Below are positions 1 through 5,553 of a DNA stretch of 5,799 nucleotides, piece by piece (the first letter of the stretch is position 1; every line of letters begins with the position of its first letter). The DNA comes from Deltaproteobacteria bacterium. Its GTDB lineage: Bacteria > UBA10199 > SPLOWO2-01-44-7. A program made the position numbers and the translations under genes. Where the stretch lies: contig JAUYJH010000168.1 of the NCBI GenBank assembly GCA_030688705.1, forward strand, positions 1-5,799, given 5' to 3'. The notes below the pieces were generated by a model. It made no database searches and was not told the DNA's origin. It saw only the letters and a program-made list of their open reading frames with translations.

Positions 1-6
1 GCGGCT

Positions 7-113
7 CTGTTTTGCTCTTTCATTGTCAGGGTGATTGTTTTCATACCCTGACATAATCACTGATCTGTTAAACCCTGACATTTTCATTGAGCTACCACAA
101 GTCAAATCAGGGT
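7..113. repeat. Cluster of ACCCTGACA repeats upstream of panD (operators or mobile-element end)
   Basis: The 9-mer ACCCTGACA occurs at 45-53 and 72-80, and its reverse complement TGTCAGGGT at 24-32. A 7-nt remnant TCAGGGT lies at 107-113. The two forward copies head 27-bp tandem units (45-71 and 72-98) that agree at 19 of 27 positions. The inverted copy carries a similar flank: read on the minus strand, GAGC follows a few bases after the 9-mer, as at 89-92 in the second forward unit. TGTCAGGGT and the copy at 45-53 form a perfect 9-bp dyad with a 12-nt loop. The layout is seen directly; its meaning is inferred. It could be an operator array for the panD operon, or the repeat-rich end of a transposable element. 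The second unit, running to CA near 98-99, resembles from memory the multi-repeat ends of IS21-type elements, but no transposase is in the window. Confidence 0.55.
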
Positions 114-116
114 CGA

Positions 117-145
117 TTGACATCCGCTCCATATCGCGTTAGAAG
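117..145 (+). promoter_or_regulatory. Possible sigma-70-type promoter for panD
   Basis: A perfect TTGACA at 117-122 is followed, after 17 nt, by TAGAAG at 140-145, which matches TATAAT at four of six positions. Transcription would then start only a few bases before the panD ATG and the -10 would overlap the panD Shine-Dalgarno site. That makes this exact pairing doubtful: the true -10 may lie elsewhere, or the promoter may be upstream within the repeat cluster. Confidence 0.25.
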
Positions 146-154
146 GCCCGCGCG

Positions 155-508
155 ATGAAAAGAACCTTGTTTAAATCCAAAATCCATAGGGCCACGGTGA
201 CCGATGCCAACTTGGAATATGAGGGCTCGATCACGCTCGATGAAGATCTGATGCAAGCCGCTGACATTCTCCCCTGGGAGCAAGTGCATGTCTGGGATGT
301 CACCAGCGGCAACAGGCTGGTTACCTATGCCATTCCCGGAAAAGCGGGGAGTGGCGTGGTTTGCATTAATGGCGCCGGCGCCCACCAGATACAAAAGGGA
401 AATATTGTTATCGTGGCCACTTTTTGTGATTATGAAGAAAAAGAGGCCAAAAAGCATGAACCGAAACGGATTTTAGTCGACGGTCAAAACCGCATTTTGG
501 CGCAATAA
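155..508 (+). CDS. panD: Aspartate 1-decarboxylase (pyruvoyl-dependent)
   Basis: PanD converts L-aspartate to beta-alanine and CO2 in the cytoplasm, supplying the beta-alanine half of pantothenate and hence of coenzyme A and the ACP prosthetic arm. At 117 aa it has family length. The proenzyme self-cleavage site Tyr22-Glu23-Gly24-Ser25 is present at the canonical position, Ser25 becoming the pyruvoyl group. Other active-site or processing residues align without gaps to the E. coli enzyme: Lys9, His11, Tyr22, Arg54, Thr57, Tyr58 and Asn72. The ATG is preceded by AGAAGG at 141-146 with an 8-nt spacer, a good Shine-Dalgarno site. yceD follows after 5 nt, so panD is first in the operon. panB and panC are not in the window. 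The C-terminal tail after about residue 95 is charged and poorly conserved, as is usual. Confidence 0.97.
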   Translation: MKRTLFKSKIHRATVTDANLEYEGSITLDEDLMQAADILPWEQVHVWDVTSGNRLVTYAIPGKAGSGVVCINGAGAHQIQKGNIVIVATFCDYEEKEAKKHEPKRILVDGQNRILAQ

Positions 509-513
509 AGATC

Positions 514-1071
514 ATGGACATCATCATTAAAGACATACCCGAAGAGGGGCAAGAACTCTCATTGGATGCCTCAAAAGAGGGCTGGTTCCGTGGGATTCTC
601 ACCCAAGCACTTCCCGAGATGTATCGCCCCGAAGATGAGGGAAGGGCCCTTTTCAATTTGATGCGGACCGGCGCCAATGTCGATTGCCGCGGCGATGTTG
701 CCTGCGTGTATCATCCCATTTGCAGCAGATGCCTTAAAATTTTCAAAAGCCGGCTCGATGTTCCCGTCCACCTGACTTTGGCCCCGCTTTATGAAAGCGA
801 ACGCCAATTAAAACTGGAAGATAAAGACGAAGTGGCGCTGATCAAAGAGGATCTCGAATTTTCTTTTTACGAAGGAGAGACTTTTTCACTTTCCGACATC
901 ATTCGGGAACAGGTCATTTTGGCCATTCCATTGCAACCGCTTTGCAAACCCTCTTGCAAAGGTTTGTGCCAGCAATGCGGCAAAGATTTGAATGAAGGCC
1001 CCTGTGGTTGCAGCCCCCGCCGTGAAGACCCCCGTTGGAAGCCTTTAAAAGCCATTAAACTGCAGAAATAA
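514..1071 (+). CDS. yceD: YceD/DUF177 family protein (23S rRNA accumulation factor)
   Basis: This is a 185-aa member of the YceD (DUF177) family, whose genes usually sit just upstream of rpmF. In bacteria and plastids the family is linked to accumulation or processing of large-subunit rRNA; the biochemical mechanism is not settled. Visible hallmarks are a first cysteine cluster (Cys58, Cys64, Cys70, Cys73), an acidic middle (about 94-125), a second cluster (Cys144, Cys148, Cys152, Cys155, Cys164, Cys166) and the terminal Asp-Pro-Arg-Trp-Lys-Pro-Leu motif at 172-178. The cysteine pairs suggest metal binding, which is typical of many but not all YceD proteins. The start has only a weak AAAG just before it and lies 5 nt after the panD stop, which suggests translational coupling. 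The stop codon lies in a possible hairpin that covers the rpmF start. Confidence 0.9.
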   Translation: MDIIIKDIPEEGQELSLDASKEGWFRGILTQALPEMYRPEDEGRALFNLMRTGANVDCRGDVACVYHPICSRCLKIFKSRLDVPVHLTLAPLYESERQLKLEDKDEVALIKEDLEFSFYEGETFSLSDIIREQVILAIPLQPLCKPSCKGLCQQCGKDLNEGPCGCSPRREDPRWKPLKAIKLQK

Positions 1072-1116
1072 GGGTTTGACTTTTTTTGGGCCTTTATGTA
1101 GCCATACACCCCTTAT
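1068..1116 (+). promoter_or_regulatory. Possible hairpin covering the rpmF start codon
   Basis: ATAAGGG at 1068-1074, which contains the yceD stop codon TAA, is perfectly complementary to CCCTTAT at 1110-1116, which contains the first two bases of the rpmF ATG. The 35-nt loop contains a run of seven Ts (1081-1087) and a minimal ATG-TAG start-stop at 1096-1101. rpmF has no evident Shine-Dalgarno site; the bases before its ATG are pyrimidine-rich. A ribosome finishing yceD would melt the stem and could free the rpmF start. A 7-bp match across 43 nt can arise by chance, so this is a hypothesis. Confidence 0.3.
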
Positions 1117-1312
1117 GGCGGTTCCCAAGAGACGAAAATCAAAGGCAAGGCGCGATACGCGCAGGGCGCAGAATATGAAGCCCCCGCATGTAACCGTGCA
1201 GGCATGCCCCCGTTGTCAGGAGCCCAAAGCTCCCCACCGGGTGTGCAGTCATTGCGGTTATTACAACGGCAAAGATATTCTTCATCTTGAGGCCAAGACA
1301 CATGGCGCTTGA
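1115..1312 (+). CDS. rpmF: Large ribosomal subunit protein bL32
   Basis: This is a 65-aa protein of the 50S ribosomal subunit. The N-terminus Met-Ala-Val-Pro-Lys-Arg-Arg-Lys-Ser-Lys is the near-universal L32 start and fixes the ATG at 1115. An upstream in-frame TTG at 1076 would add 13 unconserved residues and is rejected. The basic N-terminal tail (1-25) threads into rRNA. The zinc ribbon is intact, with Cys31, Cys34, Cys44 and Cys47, so this is the zinc-binding form rather than a cysteine-free paralogue. The gene follows yceD after 43 nt, the classic yceD-rpmF pairing, and its last 11 nt overlap the start of acpP in another frame. No obvious Shine-Dalgarno precedes it, which is unusual for a highly expressed ribosomal gene and suggests dependence on coupling to yceD translation. 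Confidence 0.96.
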   Translation: MAVPKRRKSKARRDTRRAQNMKPPHVTVQACPRCQEPKAPHRVCSHCGYYNGKDILHLEAKTHGA

Positions 1313-1535
1313 GGAAAAAGTTTTCCAAATCATAGCAGAACAGTTGGGGATCAGTGAGGATGAAATCCAGCCCGATGCCTCTTTTTCCGATGATCTCGGG
1401 GCCGATTCTTTGGATGTTGTGGAATTGATTATGGCCTTGGAAGAAGAATTCGAAATCGAAGTCCCAGATGCCGATGCCGAGAAGCTGGACAATGTCCAAA
1501 AACTAATCAACTACCTCGAAGCCCGCACCCAGTAA
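1302..1535 (+). CDS. acpP: Acyl carrier protein
   Basis: This is a 77-aa, strongly acidic acyl carrier protein that carries growing acyl chains on a 4'-phosphopantetheine arm during type II fatty acid synthesis in the cytoplasm. The attachment serine is Ser36 in the motif Gly-Ala-Asp-Ser-Leu-Asp (33-38), followed by the acidic recognition helix II rich in Glu. Length and helix pattern match housekeeping AcpP rather than a polyketide carrier domain. The ATG at 1302 gives the usual N-terminus Met-Ala-Leu-Glu-Glu-Lys-Val. TGAGG at 1288-1292, inside rpmF, serves as Shine-Dalgarno with a 9-nt spacer, and the first 11 nt overlap rpmF, implying coupling. The usual neighbours plsX, fabH, fabD and fabG are missing here. 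The gene ends the operon and faces a convergent gene across a large inverted repeat. Confidence 0.96.
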   Translation: MALEEKVFQIIAEQLGISEDEIQPDASFSDDLGADSLDVVELIMALEEEFEIEVPDADAEKLDNVQKLINYLEARTQ

Positions 1536-1539
1536 CTGC

Positions 1540-1675
1540 AAATTCTAAATCCCAAACTCTAAACTCTAAACAAATTCCAATCTCCAATTTTCCAAATTTC
1601 AAACACTGTGTTTGAATCATTGGAATTTGAAAAATTAGGATTTGTTTAGGATTTAGAAATTCGAATTTCGAATTT
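1540..1675. repeat. 136-bp AT-rich inverted repeat with 7-nt periodicity between convergent operons
   Basis: The left arm (1540-1606) parses as four 7-mers (AAATTCT, AAATCCC, AAACTCT, AAACTCT), an 11-mer AAACAAATTCC, three 7-8-mers and AAACAC. The right arm (1608-1675), read on the minus strand, parses in the same order: AAATTCG, AAATTCG, AATTTCT, AAATCCT, then AAACAAATCCT, three 7-8-mers and AAACAC. The arms meet at a single T (1607), giving a perfect core of TTCAAACAC and GTGTTTGAA (1598-1616). Another perfect inner match is CTAAACAAAT (1566-1575) with ATTTGTTTAG (1640-1649). A 12-bp palindrome AAATTCGAATTT lies at 1657-1668. This fills the gap between the acpP stop and the stop of the facing regulator gene. 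The stem would be long but AU-rich; a T-rich stretch (1673-1680) follows on the + strand. A two-way terminator role is inferred from position only. Confidence 0.75.
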
Positions 1676-1678
1676 ATT

Positions 1679-3067
1679 TTACATATCTCCCTTCGTTGGG
1701 ATTCCATATTTTTTTAGCAGGTTGCGGATGTGCTTTCTGTCCACTTTTGCTTCGCGCGCGGCTTTGGAGAGATTGTGGTTGTGGCGCTTGAGCAAATCCT
1801 GCAAATATTCTTTCTCGAACACCTCCACAATCTGCTGTTTGGCTTCTTTAAAAGGGAGATCGGCATCGATCTTCATCCGATCGGTTCTCTCTTCCGTTTC
1901 CCCCATTTCAGAAAAAATAAAATCGAGATGATTTCTGGCAATGACATTTCCCTCCACAAAAGAACAGGCCCTCTCCATGACATTGGCCAGTTCGCGGACG
2001 TTGCCGGGCCACGGGTAGCGCATCAGCAGTTTTAAAGCATCCTCTTCCACCTTGCTTACTTTCATGCCGGTCGGGGTCATATTGAATTTTCCCTCCGCCA
2101 AAAGTTTCTGGATGATGAGCGGGATATCTTCCGCCCGTTCTCTTAACGGGGGGAGAAGAATTTTAACGACCGACATTCTGTAATAAAGATCTTCACGAAA
2201 GCGTCCGGCCTCAATTTCTTTTTTCAAATTCCGGTTGGTGGCCGAGACAACGCGCACATCAATCCGGGTCGGGTTGTTGGCGCCAACCCTCCGTATTTCG
2301 CGGCTTTCCAGGGCTCGCAGGAGTTTCGGCTGTAAATCGAGGGAGAGTTCTCCGATTTCGTCTAGAAAAACAGTCCCCCCTTTGGCCGCTTCGAAAACGC
2401 CGGCCCGTGAACGGATGGCGCCGGTGAAAGCCCCCTTTTCATGCCCGAACAATTCCGATTCGATCAGATTTGCGGCAACGCCGGAGCAATCAAATACCAT
2501 ATAGGGATGGGCGCGGCGGGTGGAATATTCATGAATGGCTTTTGCCACAAGATCTTTTCCGGTTCCGGTTTCTCCTTCAATAATGACCGTCGCATGGGTT
2601 GGGGCGATTTTTTCAAGAATCGCGAAAATCTGGCGCATCTTTCGGCTTTTGCCGACCATGGCGCCGAAAGCCTCTTTTGCGGTCGGCTCAATGGAGATTT
2701 TTTCATCAAAGGCGACAAATTCTAAAAGAGTATTGCCGGCTTTAATCGTATCTCCGGGAGCGAGGTAGGCCTCTTTCACTTTGCTGCCGTTGAGATAAGT
2801 CCCGTTGGTGGACCCCAGATCTTTCAGCAAAAAACTGTCAGAGGTGTATTCGATCTCGATATGGTTTCTGGAAACCGTTTTGTCGGCCAAGACCAGGTCG
2901 TTATTTTCTCTTTTGCCGATGGCCGTTAGATTTTTATTGAGGGTGATTTTTTTATTTTTATCCGGTCCCTCCAGCACCACCAGCTGGCATTTGCGCAGGC
3001 TCACCACTTCCGGCGCTTCGTCCAGCTTGAGCAAATCTGTTTTGGACTCAAAATCTTTTTCTTCCAT
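1679..3067 (-). CDS. FHA-domain sigma-54-dependent transcriptional activator
   Basis: This 462-aa enhancer-binding protein should bind upstream of -24/-12 promoters and use ATP hydrolysis to open sigma-54 RNA polymerase complexes. Residues about 25-120 form an FHA domain with the phosphopeptide-binding signature: Gly51, Arg53, Ser66-Arg67-Asn68-His69 and Gly85-Ser-Thr-Asn-Gly-Thr90. The AAA+ domain (about 134-365) has Walker A Gly-Glu-Thr-Gly-Thr-Gly-Lys at 165-171, an intact sigma-54 loop GAFTGA at 212-217, Walker B ending in Asp236-Glu237, candidate arginine fingers Arg291 and Arg297, and sensor II Pro-Gly-Asn-Val-Arg-Glu at 354-359. A Fis-type helix-turn-helix lies at about 430-456. There is no receiver domain: the FHA takes that place, implying control by a Ser/Thr kinase. 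The kinase gene lies 14 nt upstream. The start is supported by GGAGG (plus-strand CCTCC at 3073-3077) with a 5-nt spacer. Targets are unknown. Confidence 0.93.
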   Translation of the reverse strand: MEEKDFESKTDLLKLDEAPEVVSLRKCQLVVLEGPDKNKKITLNKNLTAIGKRENNDLVLADKTVSRNHIEIEYTSDSFLLKDLGSTNGTYLNGSKVKEAYLAPGDTIKAGNTLLEFVAFDEKISIEPTAKEAFGAMVGKSRKMRQIFAILEKIAPTHATVIIEGETGTGKDLVAKAIHEYSTRRAHPYMVFDCSGVAANLIESELFGHEKGAFTGAIRSRAGVFEAAKGGTVFLDEIGELSLDLQPKLLRALESREIRRVGANNPTRIDVRVVSATNRNLKKEIEAGRFREDLYYRMSVVKILLPPLRERAEDIPLIIQKLLAEGKFNMTPTGMKVSKVEEDALKLLMRYPWPGNVRELANVMERACSFVEGNVIARNHLDFIFSEMGETEERTDRMKIDADLPFKEAKQQIVEVFEKEYLQDLLKRHNHNLSKAAREAKVDRKHIRNLLKKYGIPTKGDM

Positions 3068-3081
3068 GATATCCTCCGATG

Positions 3082-5541
3082 TTAACGTTCCAATTCTACA
3101 TTAAAGGCTTTGTTTTCACGATCCTCCAGATCAAAAGACCTCTCCCATGGTTTGAAACCGTTCATCTCAAGGCGAATGGTGTGTTCCTTGTCTCTCTTTA
3201 CCTTTTCAATGGTCAGCGGCGTTTTACCGTTTAATTTTTTGCCATTAAAAAAGACTTCGGCGCGCGGCGGCGAAGAGCTGACCTCCACTTTTCCGAAAAG
3301 ATTTCCCAAAGGACAGTTGATGTTTGTTTCGGCCCCCGCCTGTAAAGAAATGGTTTGCCGGCAGGGGAGGCGGTCGTCCCCTTTGGTTACCAACACTTTT
3401 ATTTTGCCGGCCTTGGCCCTGACCGTGAGGGGGGTTGTTCCCCGTTTTTCTCCATTGACGAAAACATCGGCGCCCGAGGGATTTGAAGTGATTCGGATGC
3501 TCCCTTCGCCCCCTATAGCCGCCGGTTTGGCCGGCTCTTTCACGGGTTCTTCAGCCGGTGTGACCGGTTTTTTCTCCGGTTTTTTAATTTCCAACAATCT
3601 CTCTTCAATCGAATACGATTTGGAACTGGCGATGTTGACGCCTCTTACCAGAGGCTGAAAATCCTCTTTCAACAGGCGGACGGTGTAGCGGCCCTGTTTC
3701 AAATCGTCGATCACGACCGGAGTTGTTTTGCCGGTGTCTTTACCGTTCAGAAAAACCTTTGCGCCGGCGGGGGTGGAACGAACGCTGATTTTTCCAATAA
3801 TCTCTTCCGGAGCCGGCGGGGGCTCCGCGGGCGCCGGTACCGGAGGCAAAGGTTGTGTGATCGGCGGCGTCGGCACCATCGGCGGCAACGCGGTCGCCTT
3901 TTCAACCGGTTTTAATGAAGCCATTAATTTTTGCGGCAAGGGGCTGGCCAGCGAGACGGGTTGGTCAAAATCGACGAAATCAGGCTTGGAGAGGGTGATT
4001 TTATATTCTTTGTTTAAAATCAGCCGGTCGAGCGTTGACGGCGTGACCTGGCCGGTGGCCCTTCCATCCACCAAAATGGCGGCGCCCGAGGGATCGGAAA
4101 TGACATTCAACGCACCCAGATTTTTTGCCAGTTTAAAAGAGACCCCTTTCGGTTCGGCATTGTTAAGGGAGATCGCTTCTTCCTGCTTTCCATATTGCGG
4201 GTGCGTCACGGCCACCGTGTAGCGTTGCTTGAGCTCCAGATTGTCGAGAATCGCGGGGGTCTTTAGATCAGTTTCTTTTCCGTTCAGGAGAATGTCGGCC
4301 CCGGCAGGTTCGCTGGCCACCTGAAGTGTTCCAATAGCCGTCTTTCCCGGCCGGGATAAAAACCATCCTCCCGACGCCAGCAAAACAGCCGTCACGGCGG
4401 CCGCGACGGCCATCGTCTTTTTTTTCTTTTTCGGGGCGGTGATATGTTCGCTGACCGTGACCGATTTGGAACCGGTGTCCATTTTTGAAGGGGTGGCTTC
4501 GCGGTGGACAAGCTCTTCTTGCGTTGCGGCAGTCTCTTGAGGCGCGGCCAAACTCACCGAGCCGGTCTGGACTTCCAGTTCCCTCACCGCATCCTTTTTC
4601 GAAGACTGGACGGTTTCTTCCTTGAACAGGTCTTTCACGAAGATCGCCAGTTTTCGCGGAGAAAAGTCGGTATAGGTGGCATAGAGATATTTTGTCAAAG
4701 CCACCTGCATATCGCTGGCCGATTGATAGCGATCCTCCGGGCGATAGGCCAGCCCCTTGGCCAGAATCGGTTTCAAAAGCTCCGGCACCGAGTCGGGGAG
4801 CTTGGCCGTGTCGATCCGCATTGTCCGGATTTTTTTCAAAACCTCGAATTGGGATTCGCCGGTATAGAGTTTTTTCCCGGTCAGAGCCTCGTAAAAAAGA
4901 ATACCCAATGAGAAAATATCGGTCTTGTGGTCCACCGCCTTGCCCATCGCCTGTTCGGGCGACATATAGGCGATCTTTCCCTTAAGAATCCCCGCCATGG
5001 TGTGGGAAATATTCATCGCCGCCTTGGCGATTCCGAAATCAACGACCTTCACCTCGCCTTCAAAAGAGATAAGAATGTTTTGCGGGGAAATATCGCGGTG
5101 GACGATTCCCAGCGATTGGTTGTTCGAGTCGGATTTGCGATGGGCATAATCCAGTCCTTTACAGACCTCGCTTATCACATAAACCGCCAGTTCGATCGGC
5201 ATCTTTTTGTTTTTTTCGCGCAGGCGGTAGAGGACGTCGCGCATGTTGACCCCGTGGATATATTCCATCGAGATGAAATAATCGTCGCCGACCTTTCCCA
5301 GATCATAGACCTGCACGATGTTGGCATGCGACAACAAGACCGAGAGCTTGGCCTCGTCGATCAGCATGTTGATAAATTCCGCGTCGGCCGCGGCGTGGGG
5401 AAGAATTTTCTTGATGGCCAAAAGCTTTTCAAACCCTTCGGCGCCAAAGGTCTTGGCCTTATAGATTTCGGCCATGCCGCCCACGGCCAGCTTTTCCAGG
5501 AGGGTGTATTTGCCGAATTTTTTTTGTTCAAAAACGCCCAT
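3082..5541 (-). CDS. Membrane Ser/Thr protein kinase with five PEGA domains
   Basis: This is an 819-aa Hanks-type kinase. The catalytic domain (about 11-290) has a glycine-rich loop ending Val20-Gly-Gly-Met-Ala-Glu25, Lys44 in Ala-Ile-Lys-Lys, a likely alpha-C Glu63, the catalytic His148-Arg-Asp150 with Asn155, Asp168-Phe-Gly170 and Ser194-Pro-Glu-Gln197 in place of APE. It therefore looks active. A Ser/Thr-rich juxtamembrane segment (about 308-370) and Lys371-Lys375 precede one transmembrane helix (377-396). The rest should be periplasmic: PEGA-like repeats at about 402-472, 474-543, 582-650, 678-745 and 748-817, with a Pro-rich spacer (about 553-579) and a Lys/Pro/Glu spacer (653-675). PEGA domains are thought to bind envelope or surface components; the ligand here is unknown. 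AAGGAG (plus-strand 5550-5555) lies 8 nt before the ATG and overlaps the upstream stop. The FHA regulator downstream is a plausible partner. Confidence 0.94.
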   Translation of the reverse strand: MGVFEQKKFGKYTLLEKLAVGGMAEIYKAKTFGAEGFEKLLAIKKILPHAAADAEFINMLIDEAKLSVLLSHANIVQVYDLGKVGDDYFISMEYIHGVNMRDVLYRLREKNKKMPIELAVYVISEVCKGLDYAHRKSDSNNQSLGIVHRDISPQNILISFEGEVKVVDFGIAKAAMNISHTMAGILKGKIAYMSPEQAMGKAVDHKTDIFSLGILFYEALTGKKLYTGESQFEVLKKIRTMRIDTAKLPDSVPELLKPILAKGLAYRPEDRYQSASDMQVALTKYLYATYTDFSPRKLAIFVKDLFKEETVQSSKKDAVRELEVQTGSVSLAAPQETAATQEELVHREATPSKMDTGSKSVTVSEHITAPKKKKKTMAVAAAVTAVLLASGGWFLSRPGKTAIGTLQVASEPAGADILLNGKETDLKTPAILDNLELKQRYTVAVTHPQYGKQEEAISLNNAEPKGVSFKLAKNLGALNVISDPSGAAILVDGRATGQVTPSTLDRLILNKEYKITLSKPDFVDFDQPVSLASPLPQKLMASLKPVEKATALPPMVPTPPITQPLPPVPAPAEPPPAPEEIIGKISVRSTPAGAKVFLNGKDTGKTTPVVIDDLKQGRYTVRLLKEDFQPLVRGVNIASSKSYSIEERLLEIKKPEKKPVTPAEEPVKEPAKPAAIGGEGSIRITSNPSGADVFVNGEKRGTTPLTVRAKAGKIKVLVTKGDDRLPCRQTISLQAGAETNINCPLGNLFGKVEVSSSPPRAEVFFNGKKLNGKTPLTIEKVKRDKEHTIRLEMNGFKPWERSFDLEDRENKAFNVELER
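3091..4338 (-). repeat. PEGA domain array inside the kinase gene (5 units)
   Basis: Five homologous units of about 70 codons encode the periplasmic part of the kinase. Each begins Gly-x-(Leu/Ile/Val)-x-(Val/Ile), continues with a Ser-x-Pro-x-x-Ala turn and then Asn/Asp-Gly and Thr-Pro. Some duplication is still visible in DNA: the 14-mer GGCGCCCGAGGGAT occurs at 3469-3482 (unit 4) and 4081-4094 (unit 2). Unit 4 alone contains two cysteines (727 and 743), which could form a disulfide in the periplasm. Units 1 and 2 are nearly contiguous, as are 4 and 5, while unit 3 is isolated by the two Pro-rich spacers. Confidence 0.8.
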
Positions 5542-5553
5542 TCATTTAACTCC

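Noticed and set aside
107..457. Minus-strand open frame opposite panD
   Set aside because: It lies fully across a clear panD gene, has no recognisable motifs and is explained by the codon pattern of the opposite strand.
1076..1104. Internal promoter for rpmF from TTGACT at 1076-1081
   Set aside because: At 17-nt spacing the -10 would be TAGCCA, which matches TATAAT poorly; operon transcription from upstream explains rpmF better.
1076..1114. Upstream TTG start extending rpmF by 13 residues
   Set aside because: The added residues are not L32-like, while Met-Ala-Val-Pro-Lys-Arg-Arg at 1115 is the conserved L32 N-terminus. The AGGG before the TTG is too close to act as a normal Shine-Dalgarno.
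1287..1301. Upstream TTG start extending acpP by 5 residues
   Set aside because: The start overlaps the Shine-Dalgarno TGAGG and the added residues are not found in acyl carrier proteins; the ATG at 1302 fits the family.
1113..1510. Minus-strand open frames opposite rpmF and acpP
   Set aside because: They overlap strongly identified genes and show no motifs; they are antisense shadows.
1540..1675. CRISPR array or tandem satellite
   Set aside because: Units are about 7 nt, degenerate and have no spacers between them, and the second half is inverted, so it is neither a CRISPR array nor a simple tandem repeat.
1507..1707. Minus-strand 66-aa open frame across the intergenic repeat
   Set aside because: Its translation is mostly that of the AT-rich heptad dyad and it overlaps both flanking genes; there is no sign of a real protein.
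3110..4222. Plus-strand open frames opposite the PEGA region of the kinase
   Set aside because: Long frames here reflect the biased Gly/Pro/Ala codons of the repeats on the other strand; they have no domains or good start signals.
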